Shown in pieces: positions 26,456-36,225 of a stretch of DNA of 64,000 nt. The notes below the pieces were generated by a model. That model was not told the DNA's origin, made no database searches, and worked only from the letters and a program-made list of their open reading frames with translations. Position numbers and translations under genes: made by a program. Source of the DNA: UBA7672 sp963718145. Lineage in GTDB: Bacteria; Pseudomonadota; Alphaproteobacteria; Caulobacterales; Hyphomonadaceae. Within the stretch, counting starts at the first letter, position 1. The number at the start of each line of letters is the position of its first letter. The DNA is taken from assembly GCA_963718145.1 (NCBI GenBank), contig CAVQYJ010000012.1, positions 248,001 through 312,000 of the forward strand, read 5' to 3'.

Positions 26456-28117
26456 TCAGATTCGGTGAATGGTGACATCCACGAGCGGGCGTTTGCCGAA
26501 CGAGATTTCGGCGGCGCGGCGAACCGCCTTGGTTAGCGCACGCTCGATCTTTTCGTCATCGGCGAGGTCGCCCTTCTTGAGGTTATCGATCGCGGACTCG
26601 GCGGCCTCGTCAATCGGCTCCATGGATTCATCGGCCGGGCGGCCGTCGGGTTCCGAGAAACCTCGCGCGACGATCATCGGGCCGTCCTCGACCCGGCCCT
26701 TGGCGACAACGATACTGACGGTGAGGTGACCGTTGTAGGCCATCTTTCGCCGCTCCCACATGCCGCCCGCCTTGTCGGAAGTAAGCACCTGGCCATCGAC
26801 GTGCAGCCGGCCAGCAGGGACCTGGTCGATCACCTCGACCGGCCCAGGCGCCAGGCGGATCACGTCGCCATTGTCCGGCGTTATCGCCTGGGGCACCTGC
26901 AGAGACAGGGCGAAGCGCGCGTGTTCCATGATGTGGCGCCGCTCGCCATGGACGGGCACGCTGATCTTCGGCTTGGCCCACATGTACATGCGGCGCAGTT
27001 CGTCGCGGCACGGGTGGCCGGATACGTGGATGTCGAACTGTCGCGAGGTAACGAGACGGATGCGCCGTTCGGCCAGCATGTTCTGGATCTCGCCGATAGC
27101 ACGCTCGTTGCCGGGGATAACGCGAGAGGAGAAAATCACCGTGTCGCCCTCACCCATCTTGACCGTGGGGTGATCACCGCGAGCGATGCGGGCGAGTGCG
27201 GCATTGGGTTCGCCCTGGCTGCCGGTGCAGAGATAAAGGACATGCCGTGCCGGCAACTCGGCGGCGCGTTCTGGTTCGATGAAATCATAACCCTTGAGCA
27301 TGCCCACAGACTGCGCCGCGCCGACGATACGGAGCATGGAGCGACCGACAAGGCAGACGGAGCGCTGGTTCGCCCGGGCTGCTTCGCAGGCTGACTGAAC
27401 ACGCGCAACGTTGGAGGCAAAGCTGGTGATGGCGACGCGGCCGGTCTGTTCTGCGACTGCCTGGATCAAGGCGGCACGTGCGCTGCCTTCTGACCCTGCC
27501 TCCCCTTCCTCGAACACGTTGGTCGAGTCGCAGACCATTGCGAGGATGCCTTCGTTGCCAAGCTGTTCGATCTTTGCCTGGTCGAAGTCCTCGCCGATCA
27601 GAGGATCGGGATCGATCTTCCAGTCGCCGGTGTGGAGGACGAGGCCCAGCGGCGTGCGGATGGCGAGGCCATTGGGCTCCGGGATCGAATGGGTGAGCGT
27701 CACCATCTCGACCTCGAACGGGCCGAACTTGCGCTTTTCGCGAAGCTGCATGATTTGCAGGTCGGCTTCGCCGTCGAGGCCACGCTCGCGCAGCTTCTCG
27801 TTGACCAGATAGGCGGTGAAAGGCGTGGCGTAGATGGGCGCGCGCAGGCGGGGCCACAGCCAGGCGATGGCGCCGATATGGTCCTCGTGCGCGTGGGTGA
27901 GGATGATCGCCTCGATCTGGTCAGCGAAGCCCTCGAGCCAGATGGGATCCGGCATGATCAGGTCGACGCCTGGCGTGGTGTCGTCGCCAAAAGTGACGCC
28001 AACATCAACCACGATCCAGCGCCGATTGTCCGGCGGACCATAGCCGTAGGCGTTGAGGTTCATCCCGATTTCGCGGCAACCGCCCAAAGGGGCGAAGATG
28101 AGTTCGGCGCCCTTCAT
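26456..28117 (-). CDS. rnj: Ribonuclease J
   Basis: Metallo-beta-lactamase/beta-CASP ribonuclease with 5'-3' exonuclease activity, acting in rRNA and mRNA maturation. The 553-aa protein has the zinc motif HAHEDH at 75-80, a beta-CASP domain, and VSGHPCRDELRRMY with the conserved His. Its ATG overlaps the coaX stop by four bases. Alphaproteobacteria typically carry one RNase J at this locus. Confidence 0.95.
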   Translation of the reverse strand: MKGAELIFAPLGGCREIGMNLNAYGYGPPDNRRWIVVDVGVTFGDDTTPGVDLIMPDPIWLEGFADQIEAIILTHAHEDHIGAIAWLWPRLRAPIYATPFTAYLVNEKLRERGLDGEADLQIMQLREKRKFGPFEVEMVTLTHSIPEPNGLAIRTPLGLVLHTGDWKIDPDPLIGEDFDQAKIEQLGNEGILAMVCDSTNVFEEGEAGSEGSARAALIQAVAEQTGRVAITSFASNVARVQSACEAARANQRSVCLVGRSMLRIVGAAQSVGMLKGYDFIEPERAAELPARHVLYLCTGSQGEPNAALARIARGDHPTVKMGEGDTVIFSSRVIPGNERAIGEIQNMLAERRIRLVTSRQFDIHVSGHPCRDELRRMYMWAKPKISVPVHGERRHIMEHARFALSLQVPQAITPDNGDVIRLAPGPVEVIDQVPAGRLHVDGQVLTSDKAGGMWERRKMAYNGHLTVSIVVAKGRVEDGPMIVARGFSEPDGRPADESMEPIDEAAESAIDNLKKGDLADDEKIERALTKAVRRAAEISFGKRPLVDVTIHRI

Positions 28118-28902
28118 GTGCGGGCCGACGCCGCGTTTCCGCTGTTGCGATCGTAGAGGATGCGAAGACCCTTTATCGTGATGTCGCTGTCGAAGTGGTC
28201 GATCCGGGTCGCGGCGCCCTGGAAGAGCGAGGCGACGCCGCCGGTGGCAATGACTGTCATGGGCTTGCCGTACTCGGCCTTGATGCGTTCGACCAGCCCA
28301 TCAATCAGGTCGATATAGCCCCAGAACACACCGGACTGCATCGCGGCTACCGTATCCTTGCCAATGACTTGATCCGGCTTCTGGATGGCAATCCGCGGCA
28401 ATTTCGCCGCAGCCTCATGGAGGGCCTTCATCGAAAGGTTGATGCCAGGCGAGATGATCCCGCCTTCGAAGGAGCCGTCTGCTCCCACAATATCGAAGGT
28501 CGTGGCCGTGCCGCTGTCGATCACGATCAGAGAGCCGGGAAAGCTAGCGTGCGCGCCAACTGCGTTCACGAGGCGATCCGCGCCGACTTCGCTGGGCTTG
28601 GGGATCATCACCCTTACGCCAAGATCGACATTCTCGCCGACTACGAACGGTTCGACGTGGAGGTAGCGGCGAGCGAAGTTTCGCTGATTGAACAGCGATT
28701 GCGGAACGACAGTCGAGATAATGCAAGCATCAATGTCGGAGAGCTTGAGACCATTTATCTCCATCAGGGTAGATAGCCAGACGGCGTAGTCATCTGCAGT
28801 CTTGGTCATGTCGGTGGCGCTGCGCCACTGGGCGCGCCAGTCCTTGCCGTCGTGTACGGCGAAGAGCGCGTTGGTGTTGCCGGTGTCGATCGCCAGCAGC
28901 AT
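28114..28902 (-). CDS. coaX: Type III pantothenate kinase
   Basis: First enzyme of coenzyme A synthesis; phosphorylates pantothenate and is not feedback-inhibited by CoA in the type III class. The 262-aa protein opens with LLAIDTGNTNALFAV (phosphate-binding ASKHA motif) and has GADRLVNAVGAH and IDSGTATTFDIV, both typical. It sits between birA and rnj, its usual alphaproteobacterial place. Confidence 0.95.
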   Translation of the reverse strand: MLLAIDTGNTNALFAVHDGKDWRAQWRSATDMTKTADDYAVWLSTLMEINGLKLSDIDACIISTVVPQSLFNQRNFARRYLHVEPFVVGENVDLGVRVMIPKPSEVGADRLVNAVGAHASFPGSLIVIDSGTATTFDIVGADGSFEGGIISPGINLSMKALHEAAAKLPRIAIQKPDQVIGKDTVAAMQSGVFWGYIDLIDGLVERIKAEYGKPMTVIATGGVASLFQGAATRIDHFDSDITIKGLRILYDRNSGNAASART

Positions 28903-28928
28903 GGCGCCTCCTCCCTGAATTCCAGATA

Positions 28929-29681
28929 CTATCCCAATAGCGAGATTTCACCTGCCCGAACATGGGTCAGGCCGCCGCCATCGAGTTCGATGATCAAAGC
29001 GCCGTCATCGGCGAGGCCTTTCATTGTACCCTCGATCCGCCTGGACGGAGCGTTCAACTCGACGCGCTTGTCCATGTAGGCAGCTTTGGCAAGCCAGTCG
29101 GCTCGGGTTGGGTTGAAGCCTTCAGAGAGAAGGTGAATTAGGCGGTTGCGGAACGCGACGTCGAGGGCGGAGAGAAGCTCGGCTGCTGTCTTGCCGGCGG
29201 CGCCGGGCAACCAGGTGAGACATGCTGTGGCGCGGTCCGGGCGCTTGGGAGCGGTGGCGACATTTACGCCGAAGCCGGCAGCCATCCAAAGCTGGTCACC
29301 GTCCTGTCCGGTTTCAATGAGGATGCCGGCAAGCTTTGCATCTGCGACCAGAACATCGTTGGGCCATTTCAGGCGTAGGCTCGAGACGTCGACACCGAGC
29401 AACTGTGCAGCGTCGATGACGGCAAGGCCGGCAGAAAAGCACGTGAGCGCTGCGTCGGCCGGCGGCCTGGGGAAGCGGAACAGGGCCGTGGCGAAGAGGT
29501 TGCCTTCGGGCGAATCCCACTGGCGGCCAAGGCGGCCCCTGCCCGCGGTCTGCGACCTGGCCGTGAGCCAGCACGGGCCGGTGTCGCCCGACATGGCGCG
29601 GCGGCGAGCTTCCTCGTTAGTTGAGTCGATCTCGTCGAACCGGATGACCGGCCAGGCCGCGGAGAATTGCGCCGGGACCAT
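28929..29681 (-). CDS. birA: Biotin--[acetyl-CoA-carboxylase] ligase
   Basis: Attaches biotin to the carboxyl carrier protein. The 250-aa protein has the biotinyl-AMP loop TAGRGRLGRQWDSPEGN and the KWPNDVLV motif. It lacks the N-terminal helix-turn-helix of E. coli BirA, so it is a ligase without repressor function. The stop of nuoN lies four bases upstream of its ATG. Confidence 0.95.
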   Translation of the reverse strand: MVPAQFSAAWPVIRFDEIDSTNEEARRRAMSGDTGPCWLTARSQTAGRGRLGRQWDSPEGNLFATALFRFPRPPADAALTCFSAGLAVIDAAQLLGVDVSSLRLKWPNDVLVADAKLAGILIETGQDGDQLWMAAGFGVNVATAPKRPDRATACLTWLPGAAGKTAAELLSALDVAFRNRLIHLLSEGFNPTRADWLAKAAYMDKRVELNAPSRRIEGTMKGLADDGALIIELDGGGLTHVRAGEISLLG

Positions 29682-29685
29682 CGCT

Positions 29686-31107
29686 CTATCCGGCCGCAGC
29701 CTGCGCGGCGGTATCCAGCAGCATCTGGATCGTGATGGTCAGCACCGGGAAAATGATGATCGCGGTCGCGAGCACGGCGGTTGCAACGGTGAAATCCGTC
29801 TTGTCCAACGCCTCGCCGGGCGGCTTCATCATCATCGCCCAGACGAGTCGAAGATAATAGCCGAGCGACACGACGCTGGAGAGGGCGCCAACGAGGACAA
29901 GCCACAACATGTCCGCCCTCAGGCCCGCTTCGAACACCTCGAATTTTCCCCAGAAGCCGGCAGCGGGCGGAATTCCGGCGACCGAGAAGATGAGCACGAC
30001 CAGGCCGAGCGCCATGCCTGGCTTCAGCTTGAACAGGCCATTGAGGTCCGACACCTGGTCGATCGACTGGCCGCCGCGTCGCAGGGCAAGGACGCCGCCG
30101 AACAGTCCAAGCGTCGCGATGACGTAGATCGTCATGTAAACCAGAACGGAGGACGCGCCGATTTCCTGTCCGGCCGCAACGCCAATGAGCGCGAAGCCGA
30201 CGTTCGAGATCGAGGAATAGGCGAGGATGCGCTTGACGCTGTTCTGCACAAGCGCGCCGAACGCGCCGATCAACATCGACATGGCCGAAATGATTGCGAT
30301 GACCAGACGCCAGCTATCTGCGTGCGGGCCGAAGGTGGTGAACATCACGTGCGCCAGCAGAGCGACAGCTGCAATTTTGGGCGCAGTCGAGAAGAAGGCG
30401 ACGACCGAGGCGGGTGCGCCTTCGTAGACGTCCGGCGTCCAGACGTGGAAGGGAGCGGCGGAGGCCTTGAAAGCGAGGCCGCAGATGATGAGTACCAGGC
30501 CGAAGATGAGACCGACTGAATTGTCCGCCGCGGCGATGACCGCATAGTTGGTCGACCCAGCGAAGCCGTAGACCAGCGACGAACCATACAGCAGCAGGCC
30601 GGAGGCCAGCGCTCCGAGAACGAAGTATTTGAGGCCGGCTTCGGCGGATTTCAGGTTGTCGCGCCGGAATGCGGCCAGGACGTAGGACGACAGGCTCAGC
30701 GTTTCGATGCCGACATAGAGCGTCATCAGGTCGTTGGCGGAGAGCATCACGCCTGCACCCATCGCGGCGAAAACGAGGAGCAGCGAATACTCGTAGCGCT
30801 CCATGTGCGCGGCCTTCAGGAATCCGCCAGACATGAAGAGCGAGGCGGCGCCCAGAGCATAGGTCGCGCCCTTGGCGAACAGCACGAACGGCGTGATGCG
30901 ATAGAGGCCGCCGAAGGCTTCCGCAGCGCCCTGCGGGAATTGCATGAAGGCGAGCACGGCCGCGGCGGCGAGCGCTATCACGGACAGGAGGCGCAGCAGG
31001 CCCGCTACGCGATCCCCGCCGATGGCGCCCAGCAGCAGCGCGCCAAGGCCAAAGGCGGCGAGCAGTGCATCCGGCAAAGCGACCTGGAGATCGGAAAGAA
31101 CGTTCAT
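29686..31107 (-). CDS. nuoN: NADH-quinone oxidoreductase subunit N
   Basis: One of three antiporter-like membrane subunits of complex I, 473 aa with about 14 helices. Conserved features include AGLKYFVLGALASGLLLYG and RILAYSSISNVGFALIG, containing the helix-interrupting lysines used in proton pumping. It is the last nuo gene, 4 bp after nuoM. Confidence 0.96.
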   Translation of the reverse strand: MNVLSDLQVALPDALLAAFGLGALLLGAIGGDRVAGLLRLLSVIALAAAAVLAFMQFPQGAAEAFGGLYRITPFVLFAKGATYALGAASLFMSGGFLKAAHMERYEYSLLLVFAAMGAGVMLSANDLMTLYVGIETLSLSSYVLAAFRRDNLKSAEAGLKYFVLGALASGLLLYGSSLVYGFAGSTNYAVIAAADNSVGLIFGLVLIICGLAFKASAAPFHVWTPDVYEGAPASVVAFFSTAPKIAAVALLAHVMFTTFGPHADSWRLVIAIISAMSMLIGAFGALVQNSVKRILAYSSISNVGFALIGVAAGQEIGASSVLVYMTIYVIATLGLFGGVLALRRGGQSIDQVSDLNGLFKLKPGMALGLVVLIFSVAGIPPAAGFWGKFEVFEAGLRADMLWLVLVGALSSVVSLGYYLRLVWAMMMKPPGEALDKTDFTVATAVLATAIIIFPVLTITIQMLLDTAAQAAAG

Positions 31108-31111
31108 GTCC

Positions 31112-32587
31112 TTACCTTCCGATCATCTGGAGGATGGCGTCGGTCGACGACTTGGTCAGGTCGAAGGCCATCGAGGGATAGACGCCGAAGATCAGGGCCG
31201 AGATGGCAAGGAGACCGAGGATGAAGAATTCGATCGCGGTGACATCCTTGATGTCCATCAGCTTCTCGTTGGTCATCTCGCCGAATACGGCGCGGCGATA
31301 GAGCGTGAGCATGTAGACGGCTGACAGGATGACGCCGAGCGCCGCCCCAGCGGCTGCCCAAGTGGACGCCTGGAAACCGCCGACCATGGTGAGGATCTCG
31401 CCGACGAAGCCCGACGTTCCTGGCAAACCGACGTTCGCCATCGAGAACAGCATGAACAGGGCCGCGTAGACCGGCATGCGATGGACGAGGCCGCCATAGA
31501 ATGCGATCTCGCGGGTGTGCATGCGGTCATAGATGACGCCAACGCAGAAGAAGAGCGCGCCGGAAATCACGCCGTGCGAGATCATCTGGAAGATCGCACC
31601 CTGAATGCCGGTTTCGTTGAACGAGAAGATGCCAAGTGTGACGAAGCCCATGTGGGCAACCGATGAATAGGCCACCAGCTTCTTGATGTCGGTCTGACGG
31701 AAGGCCACCAGGGACGCGTAGATGATGGCGATGACGCTGAGGGTGAACATCAGCGGCTGGAAGAGCAGCGAGGCGTCGGGGAACATCGGCAGCGAGAAAC
31801 GCAGGAAACCGTAGCCGCCCATCTTCAGCAGCACGGCGGCCAGCACGACGGAACCGGCGGTTGGCGCCTCGACGTGTGCATCAGGCAGCCAGGTGTGGAC
31901 CGGCCACATCGGCAGCTTGACCGAGAAGGATGCGAAAAACGCGAGCCACAGCCACGTCTGAACATCCGGCGCGAAAGGATACTTCTGCAACGCCTCGACG
32001 TCGGTCGTGCCGGTGACGGTGTACATGTAGATCAGCGCGGCGAGCAGAAGCAGCGAGCCGAGCAACGTGTAGAGGAAGAACTTGAACGCTGCGTAGAGCC
32101 GGTTCTTTCCGCCCCAGATGCCGATGATGAGGAACATCGGAATCAAGCCGCCTTCAAAGAACACGTAGAACAGCACAAGGTCGAGGGCACAGAACACGCC
32201 GATCATCAGACATTCGAGCAGCAGGAACGCCGCCATGTATTCGGCAAGGCGGTCCTTGATCGATGTCATCGACTGCAGCACGCACAGCGGCGTAAGCGCA
32301 GTCGTCAGCACGACCAGCGAGATCGCCATGCCGTCGACGCCGAGCTTGTAGGATGAGCCGCCGAACCACGGCACGTTCTCGACAAGCCGGAAGAGGCCCG
32401 AGCCAGCGTTATATTGCATCAGCGCCAGGATCGAGACGACCAGGGTCGCAATCGAGATGACCAGGGCAATGCCCTTAGAAGCGCTCGCAGCGAAATTGGC
32501 GCCGACGACGATCCGGAATCCAAGGATCAACAGCGCGCCGATCAGCGGCAAGAAGATCGTGAGTGTAAGGATAGGCAGGCCAGCCAT
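31112..32587 (-). CDS. nuoM: NADH-quinone oxidoreductase subunit M
   Basis: Antiporter-like membrane subunit, 491 aa, about 14 helices. The block FEGGLIPMFLIIGIWGG, with the conserved proton-channel glutamate, and LPDAHVEAPTAGSVVLAAVLLK are diagnostic. The ATG follows the nuoL stop by three bases. Confidence 0.97.
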   Translation of the reverse strand: MAGLPILTLTIFLPLIGALLILGFRIVVGANFAASASKGIALVISIATLVVSILALMQYNAGSGLFRLVENVPWFGGSSYKLGVDGMAISLVVLTTALTPLCVLQSMTSIKDRLAEYMAAFLLLECLMIGVFCALDLVLFYVFFEGGLIPMFLIIGIWGGKNRLYAAFKFFLYTLLGSLLLLAALIYMYTVTGTTDVEALQKYPFAPDVQTWLWLAFFASFSVKLPMWPVHTWLPDAHVEAPTAGSVVLAAVLLKMGGYGFLRFSLPMFPDASLLFQPLMFTLSVIAIIYASLVAFRQTDIKKLVAYSSVAHMGFVTLGIFSFNETGIQGAIFQMISHGVISGALFFCVGVIYDRMHTREIAFYGGLVHRMPVYAALFMLFSMANVGLPGTSGFVGEILTMVGGFQASTWAAAGAALGVILSAVYMLTLYRRAVFGEMTNEKLMDIKDVTAIEFFILGLLAISALIFGVYPSMAFDLTKSSTDAILQMIGR

Positions 32588-32590
32588 GCG

Positions 32591-34705
32591 TCAGCGCCCC
32601 TGCCCAAGGAGGACGAAGGCGGAGAAGAGGACCGCCGCGAGGAGCACGACCAGCGCATAGTGAAACAAGTAGCCAGTGTGGAGCCTCGAAAGGCCGCCAG
32701 CGCCGGCCTTCGCGATGCCAGTGACGCCGTCGGGACCCATGCCGTCGATGATCTTCTTGTCGCCCACCTTCCAGAACAAGTCGCCAACCAGGGCGGCGCC
32801 GCGGACGAAGATGAGGTGATAGATCTCGTCGAAATACCATTTGTGCGAGAGGAACGAGTGCATCGGTCCGCCATTGGCAGCCATGCGGCGGGGTATCTGC
32901 GGCGCGATCAGGTAGAACATAACAGCGAAGAGTAGCCCGCTGGTCCATGCAATGGCCGGCGCCAGCTTCACCCACAGCGGAACTTCGTGGCGGGCGTGAA
33001 GCACTTCGTTCTCCGGCGCTGTGAAGATCGCAGAGCCCCAGAATTCGGCCTGATGGTGATCGACGAAAGCGTCGTAGAACACGCCGCCCGCGAGCACCGC
33101 ACCGGTGGCCAGCAGGATAAGGGGCACGGCCATGACCCACGGCGCATCGTGCGCATGATCGTATGTGTGGTGGTCAGCGCGCGTCTTGCCCTCGAATGTC
33201 ATGAACATCAGGCGCCACGAGTAGAACGAGGTGAGGAAGGCGGCGGCGATGGAAAGCCAGAAGGCGAATGGCGCGAAAGCGTCATGTGAGGCGAACGAAC
33301 TCTCGATGATCGCGTCCTTGGAATAGAAGCCGGCGAAGCCGTAATTCAGGCCTTCGATGCCGGGGATGCCCACGCCAGTCAGAGCAAGCGTGCCAATGAG
33401 CATCATCGCCCAGGTCAGCGGCATTTTCTTGCGGAGGCCGCCCATGTTCCGCATGTCCTGCTCGTGGTGCATGCCGTGAATGACGGCGCCGGCCGAGAGG
33501 AACAGCAGCGCCTTGAAGAAAGCGTGGGTGAAGAGGTGGAACATCGCCGCCTGGTAGGCGCCGACGCCGGCTGCGAAGAACATGTAGCCGAGCTGCGAGC
33601 ACGTTGAATAGGCGACCACGCGCTTGATGTCGTTCTGGGCAAGGCCAACGGTGGCCGCGAAGAAGCAGGTGACGGCGCCAATGACTGTGACGACGCTGGC
33701 GGCGACGACCGTGTGTTCGTAGAGGTAAGAGCAACGGCAGACGAGGAAGACGCCCGCGGTGACCATGGTGGCGGCGTGGATCAGCGCAGAGACCGGGGTC
33801 GGACCTTCCATCGCATCCGGCAGCCATGTGTGCAGGAAGAACTGCGCCGACTTGCCCATCGCGCCGATGAACAGGAGAATCCCGATGATCTCCAGCGCCC
33901 AAACGTGCTGGCCGAGAAAGTCTAACGTGATCGACTGGATCGGCATGGCCGCAGCCTGTCCGATCGGCTGGACCGGAATATTGTTCGCAATGATGTGAAA
34001 GACGGTATCGAAGCCGATCGAGGAGAATTTCTCGACGCCGACCTGCTGCAGGTAGGCGGCCACAGGCTTGCCGTCTGCATCCAGGAATTCGGCAGGAACC
34101 TGGATCACGAACACCAGCGCCATTATGCCCAGCGCAAAGCCGAAGTCGCCGACGCGGTTGACGACGAAAGCCTTGATGGCGGCGTCGTTGGCTGAGGGTT
34201 TCCTGTACCAGAAGCCGATGAGCAGGTAGGAGGCAAGCCCCACGCCTTCCCAGCCGAAGAAAAGCTGGATGAAGTTGTCGGCCGTCACCAGCATCAGCAT
34301 CGCGAAGGTGAACAACGACAGGTAGGCAAAGAAGCGCGCGCGGTGCGGATCGTCAGCCATGTAGCCGATGGAATAGATGTGCACGAGCGCCGAGACGCTG
34401 GTGACCACGAACATCATCACGACGGAAAGCGTGTCGATGCGGATGGCCCAGTCGGCGACGAACGTACCGACGTCGAACCAGCGCATGATCGTGACGGTGT
34501 GGGCGCCTGCGCCATGCTCGGCGTGCGGACCAAACACCTGGTTGAAGAACAGGACGGCCGCCAGGCCGAAGGCCATGACCAGGATGCCGGTGGTGATCGA
34601 CATCGCGCCCTTGTCGCCGAGCACGCGCTGGCCAAGGCCGGCGATCGCCGCGGCGACGCCGGGCGAAAGCACGATCAGAAGTGCGGCCAGTTCCTGGAAG
34701 TTCAC
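32591..34705 (-). CDS. nuoL: NADH-quinone oxidoreductase subunit L
   Basis: Distal antiporter-like subunit with the long lateral helix, 704 aa. IYSIGYMADDPHRARFFAYL, FFGWEGVGLASYLLIGFW and WLPDAMEGPTPVSALIHAAT are family signatures. It starts with GTG at 34705. The length is somewhat above the E. coli protein, with the extra residues in the C-terminal third. Confidence 0.97.
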   Translation of the reverse strand: MNFQELAALLIVLSPGVAAAIAGLGQRVLGDKGAMSITTGILVMAFGLAAVLFFNQVFGPHAEHGAGAHTVTIMRWFDVGTFVADWAIRIDTLSVVMMFVVTSVSALVHIYSIGYMADDPHRARFFAYLSLFTFAMLMLVTADNFIQLFFGWEGVGLASYLLIGFWYRKPSANDAAIKAFVVNRVGDFGFALGIMALVFVIQVPAEFLDADGKPVAAYLQQVGVEKFSSIGFDTVFHIIANNIPVQPIGQAAAMPIQSITLDFLGQHVWALEIIGILLFIGAMGKSAQFFLHTWLPDAMEGPTPVSALIHAATMVTAGVFLVCRCSYLYEHTVVAASVVTVIGAVTCFFAATVGLAQNDIKRVVAYSTCSQLGYMFFAAGVGAYQAAMFHLFTHAFFKALLFLSAGAVIHGMHHEQDMRNMGGLRKKMPLTWAMMLIGTLALTGVGIPGIEGLNYGFAGFYSKDAIIESSFASHDAFAPFAFWLSIAAAFLTSFYSWRLMFMTFEGKTRADHHTYDHAHDAPWVMAVPLILLATGAVLAGGVFYDAFVDHHQAEFWGSAIFTAPENEVLHARHEVPLWVKLAPAIAWTSGLLFAVMFYLIAPQIPRRMAANGGPMHSFLSHKWYFDEIYHLIFVRGAALVGDLFWKVGDKKIIDGMGPDGVTGIAKAGAGGLSRLHTGYLFHYALVVLLAAVLFSAFVLLGQGR

Positions 34706-34721
34706 GCCCCGTTTCCCTTCC

Positions 34722-35039
34722 CTAGCCGCGCAGCACGTTGACGTCTTCGGTGGTGATCTGGCCGCGGTTGCGGAAGTAGACGACCAGAATGGCGAGGCCG
34801 ACCGCGGCTTCGGCGGCGGCGACCGTCAGGACCAGCATGGCGAATACCTGGCCGATGATCGTGCCGTTGAAGACGGAGAACGCGACGAGATTGATGTTCA
34901 CCGACAGGAGAATCAGTTCGATCGCCATCAGGATGACGATGATGTTCTTGCGGTTTACGAAGATGCCGAACACGCCAATGGTGAACAGCGCCGCCGAGAC
35001 AGCGAGATAGTGGCCGACCGTGAGCTGCAAGCCCTCCAT
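34722..35039 (-). CDS. nuoK: NADH-quinone oxidoreductase subunit K
   Basis: Three-helix membrane subunit, 105 aa. The conserved glutamates of the proton path are in LMAIELILLSVNIN and LTVAAAEAAVGLAILV. ATG at 35039 lies two bases after the nuoJ stop. Confidence 0.96.
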   Translation of the reverse strand: MEGLQLTVGHYLAVSAALFTIGVFGIFVNRKNIIVILMAIELILLSVNINLVAFSVFNGTIIGQVFAMLVLTVAAAEAAVGLAILVVYFRNRGQITTEDVNVLRG

Positions 35040-35041
35040 CG

Positions 35042-35635
35042 CTAAATCCCCTGTCCTGGACGCACGTCCTTCAATTCGACGGCGTCATGGCGTTTGCGGC
35101 CTGTCTGCTCGGCGATGTTCTGGCGCTTGACGGTTGGGCGGTGCTTCAGGGTCAGCACGATGGCGCCCATCATAGCGACCAGCAGCACGATGCCGGACAT
35201 CTGGAAGAGCAGCAGGTATTTTGTGTAGAGCACTTCCGACAACGCCGCGGCGTTGGTGGGCGCGCCCGGGCTTGGATTGAAGCCGCCCACCGGCAGGCCG
35301 GATGAGGCCGCGATAACGACGCCGATCTCACCCAGCAGCACCAGACCGATGATGGTTCCTATCACCAGATAGTCGGTGAACCCCTGCTTCAGCTCCACGA
35401 AATCGATGTCGAGCATCATGACCACGAACAGGAAGAGGACTGCAACTGCGCCCACATAGACAACGACCAGGATCATCGCGAGGAATTCCGCGCCGATGAG
35501 CACGAGCAGGCCTGACGACGTGAAGAAAGCCAGGATCAGCCAGAGCACCGAGTGCACCGGGTTGCGCGCCGCGATAACGAACAGCGCGGAGAGCACGACG
35601 ATGGTCGAGAGGACATAGAAAGCGATCAGCGGCAC
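35042..35635 (-). CDS. nuoJ: NADH-quinone oxidoreductase subunit J
   Basis: Membrane subunit of 197 aa with five helices, the conserved third containing VVYVGAVAVLFLFVVMMLDI. It starts with GTG at 35635. About 95 bp separate it from nuoI; that gap holds a short GC hairpin (CCCCGGACGGGG) but no gene. The last 30 residues are a charged cytoplasmic tail. Confidence 0.95.
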   Translation of the reverse strand: MPLIAFYVLSTIVVLSALFVIAARNPVHSVLWLILAFFTSSGLLVLIGAEFLAMILVVVYVGAVAVLFLFVVMMLDIDFVELKQGFTDYLVIGTIIGLVLLGEIGVVIAASSGLPVGGFNPSPGAPTNAAALSEVLYTKYLLLFQMSGIVLLVAMMGAIVLTLKHRPTVKRQNIAEQTGRKRHDAVELKDVRPGQGI

Positions 35636-35730
35636 GCCTTTTCCTCCTCTTCCCTTTGATCCAAATCGCCCCGGACGGGGCCGTGAGATTCAGTCCGGAC
35701 CCGGCCCGCCCCCCGGCGAGTCGCGCCCTT

Positions 35731-36216
35731 CTATCGGTAGCGGGCGTCCAGTTCCAGATTGCGGGCGATCTCGCGTTCCCAGCGATCGCCATTCTCGAGC
35801 AGGCGGTCCTTGTCGTAGTAGAGTTCCTCACGGGTTTCCGTCGCGAATTCGAAATTCGGGCCCTCGACAATGGCGTCGACCGGGCAGGCTTCCTGGCAGA
35901 AGCCGCAATAGATGCATTTGACCATGTCGATGTCGTAGCGCGTGGTGCGACGGCTGCCGTCTTCCCGCGGTTCGGCTTCGATGGTGATGGCCTGGGCGGG
36001 GCAGATGGCCTCGCACAGCTTGCAGGCGATGCAGCGCTCTTCCCCGTTTGCGTAGCGGCGCAGCGCGTGCTCGCCACGGAACCGTGGGGATAGTGGACCC
36101 TTTTCAAACGGATAGTTCAGCGTCGTCTTGCGCGTAAAGAACTGACGCATCGCAAGCAGGAAGGCGGACCCGAAGTCCGTCAGCATCGCTCCCCGAATGG
36201 CCTGGCCGATCGACAT
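35731..36216 (-). CDS. nuoI: NADH-quinone oxidoreductase subunit I
   Basis: Peripheral-arm subunit carrying the two tetranuclear clusters N6a and N6b. The 161-aa protein has the two expected ferredoxin motifs, CIACKLCEAICP and CIYCGFCQEACP. Nine bases separate its ATG from the nuoH stop. Confidence 0.97.
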   Translation of the reverse strand: MSIGQAIRGAMLTDFGSAFLLAMRQFFTRKTTLNYPFEKGPLSPRFRGEHALRRYANGEERCIACKLCEAICPAQAITIEAEPREDGSRRTTRYDIDMVKCIYCGFCQEACPVDAIVEGPNFEFATETREELYYDKDRLLENGDRWEREIARNLELDARYR

Positions 36217-36225
36217 GAATTCTCC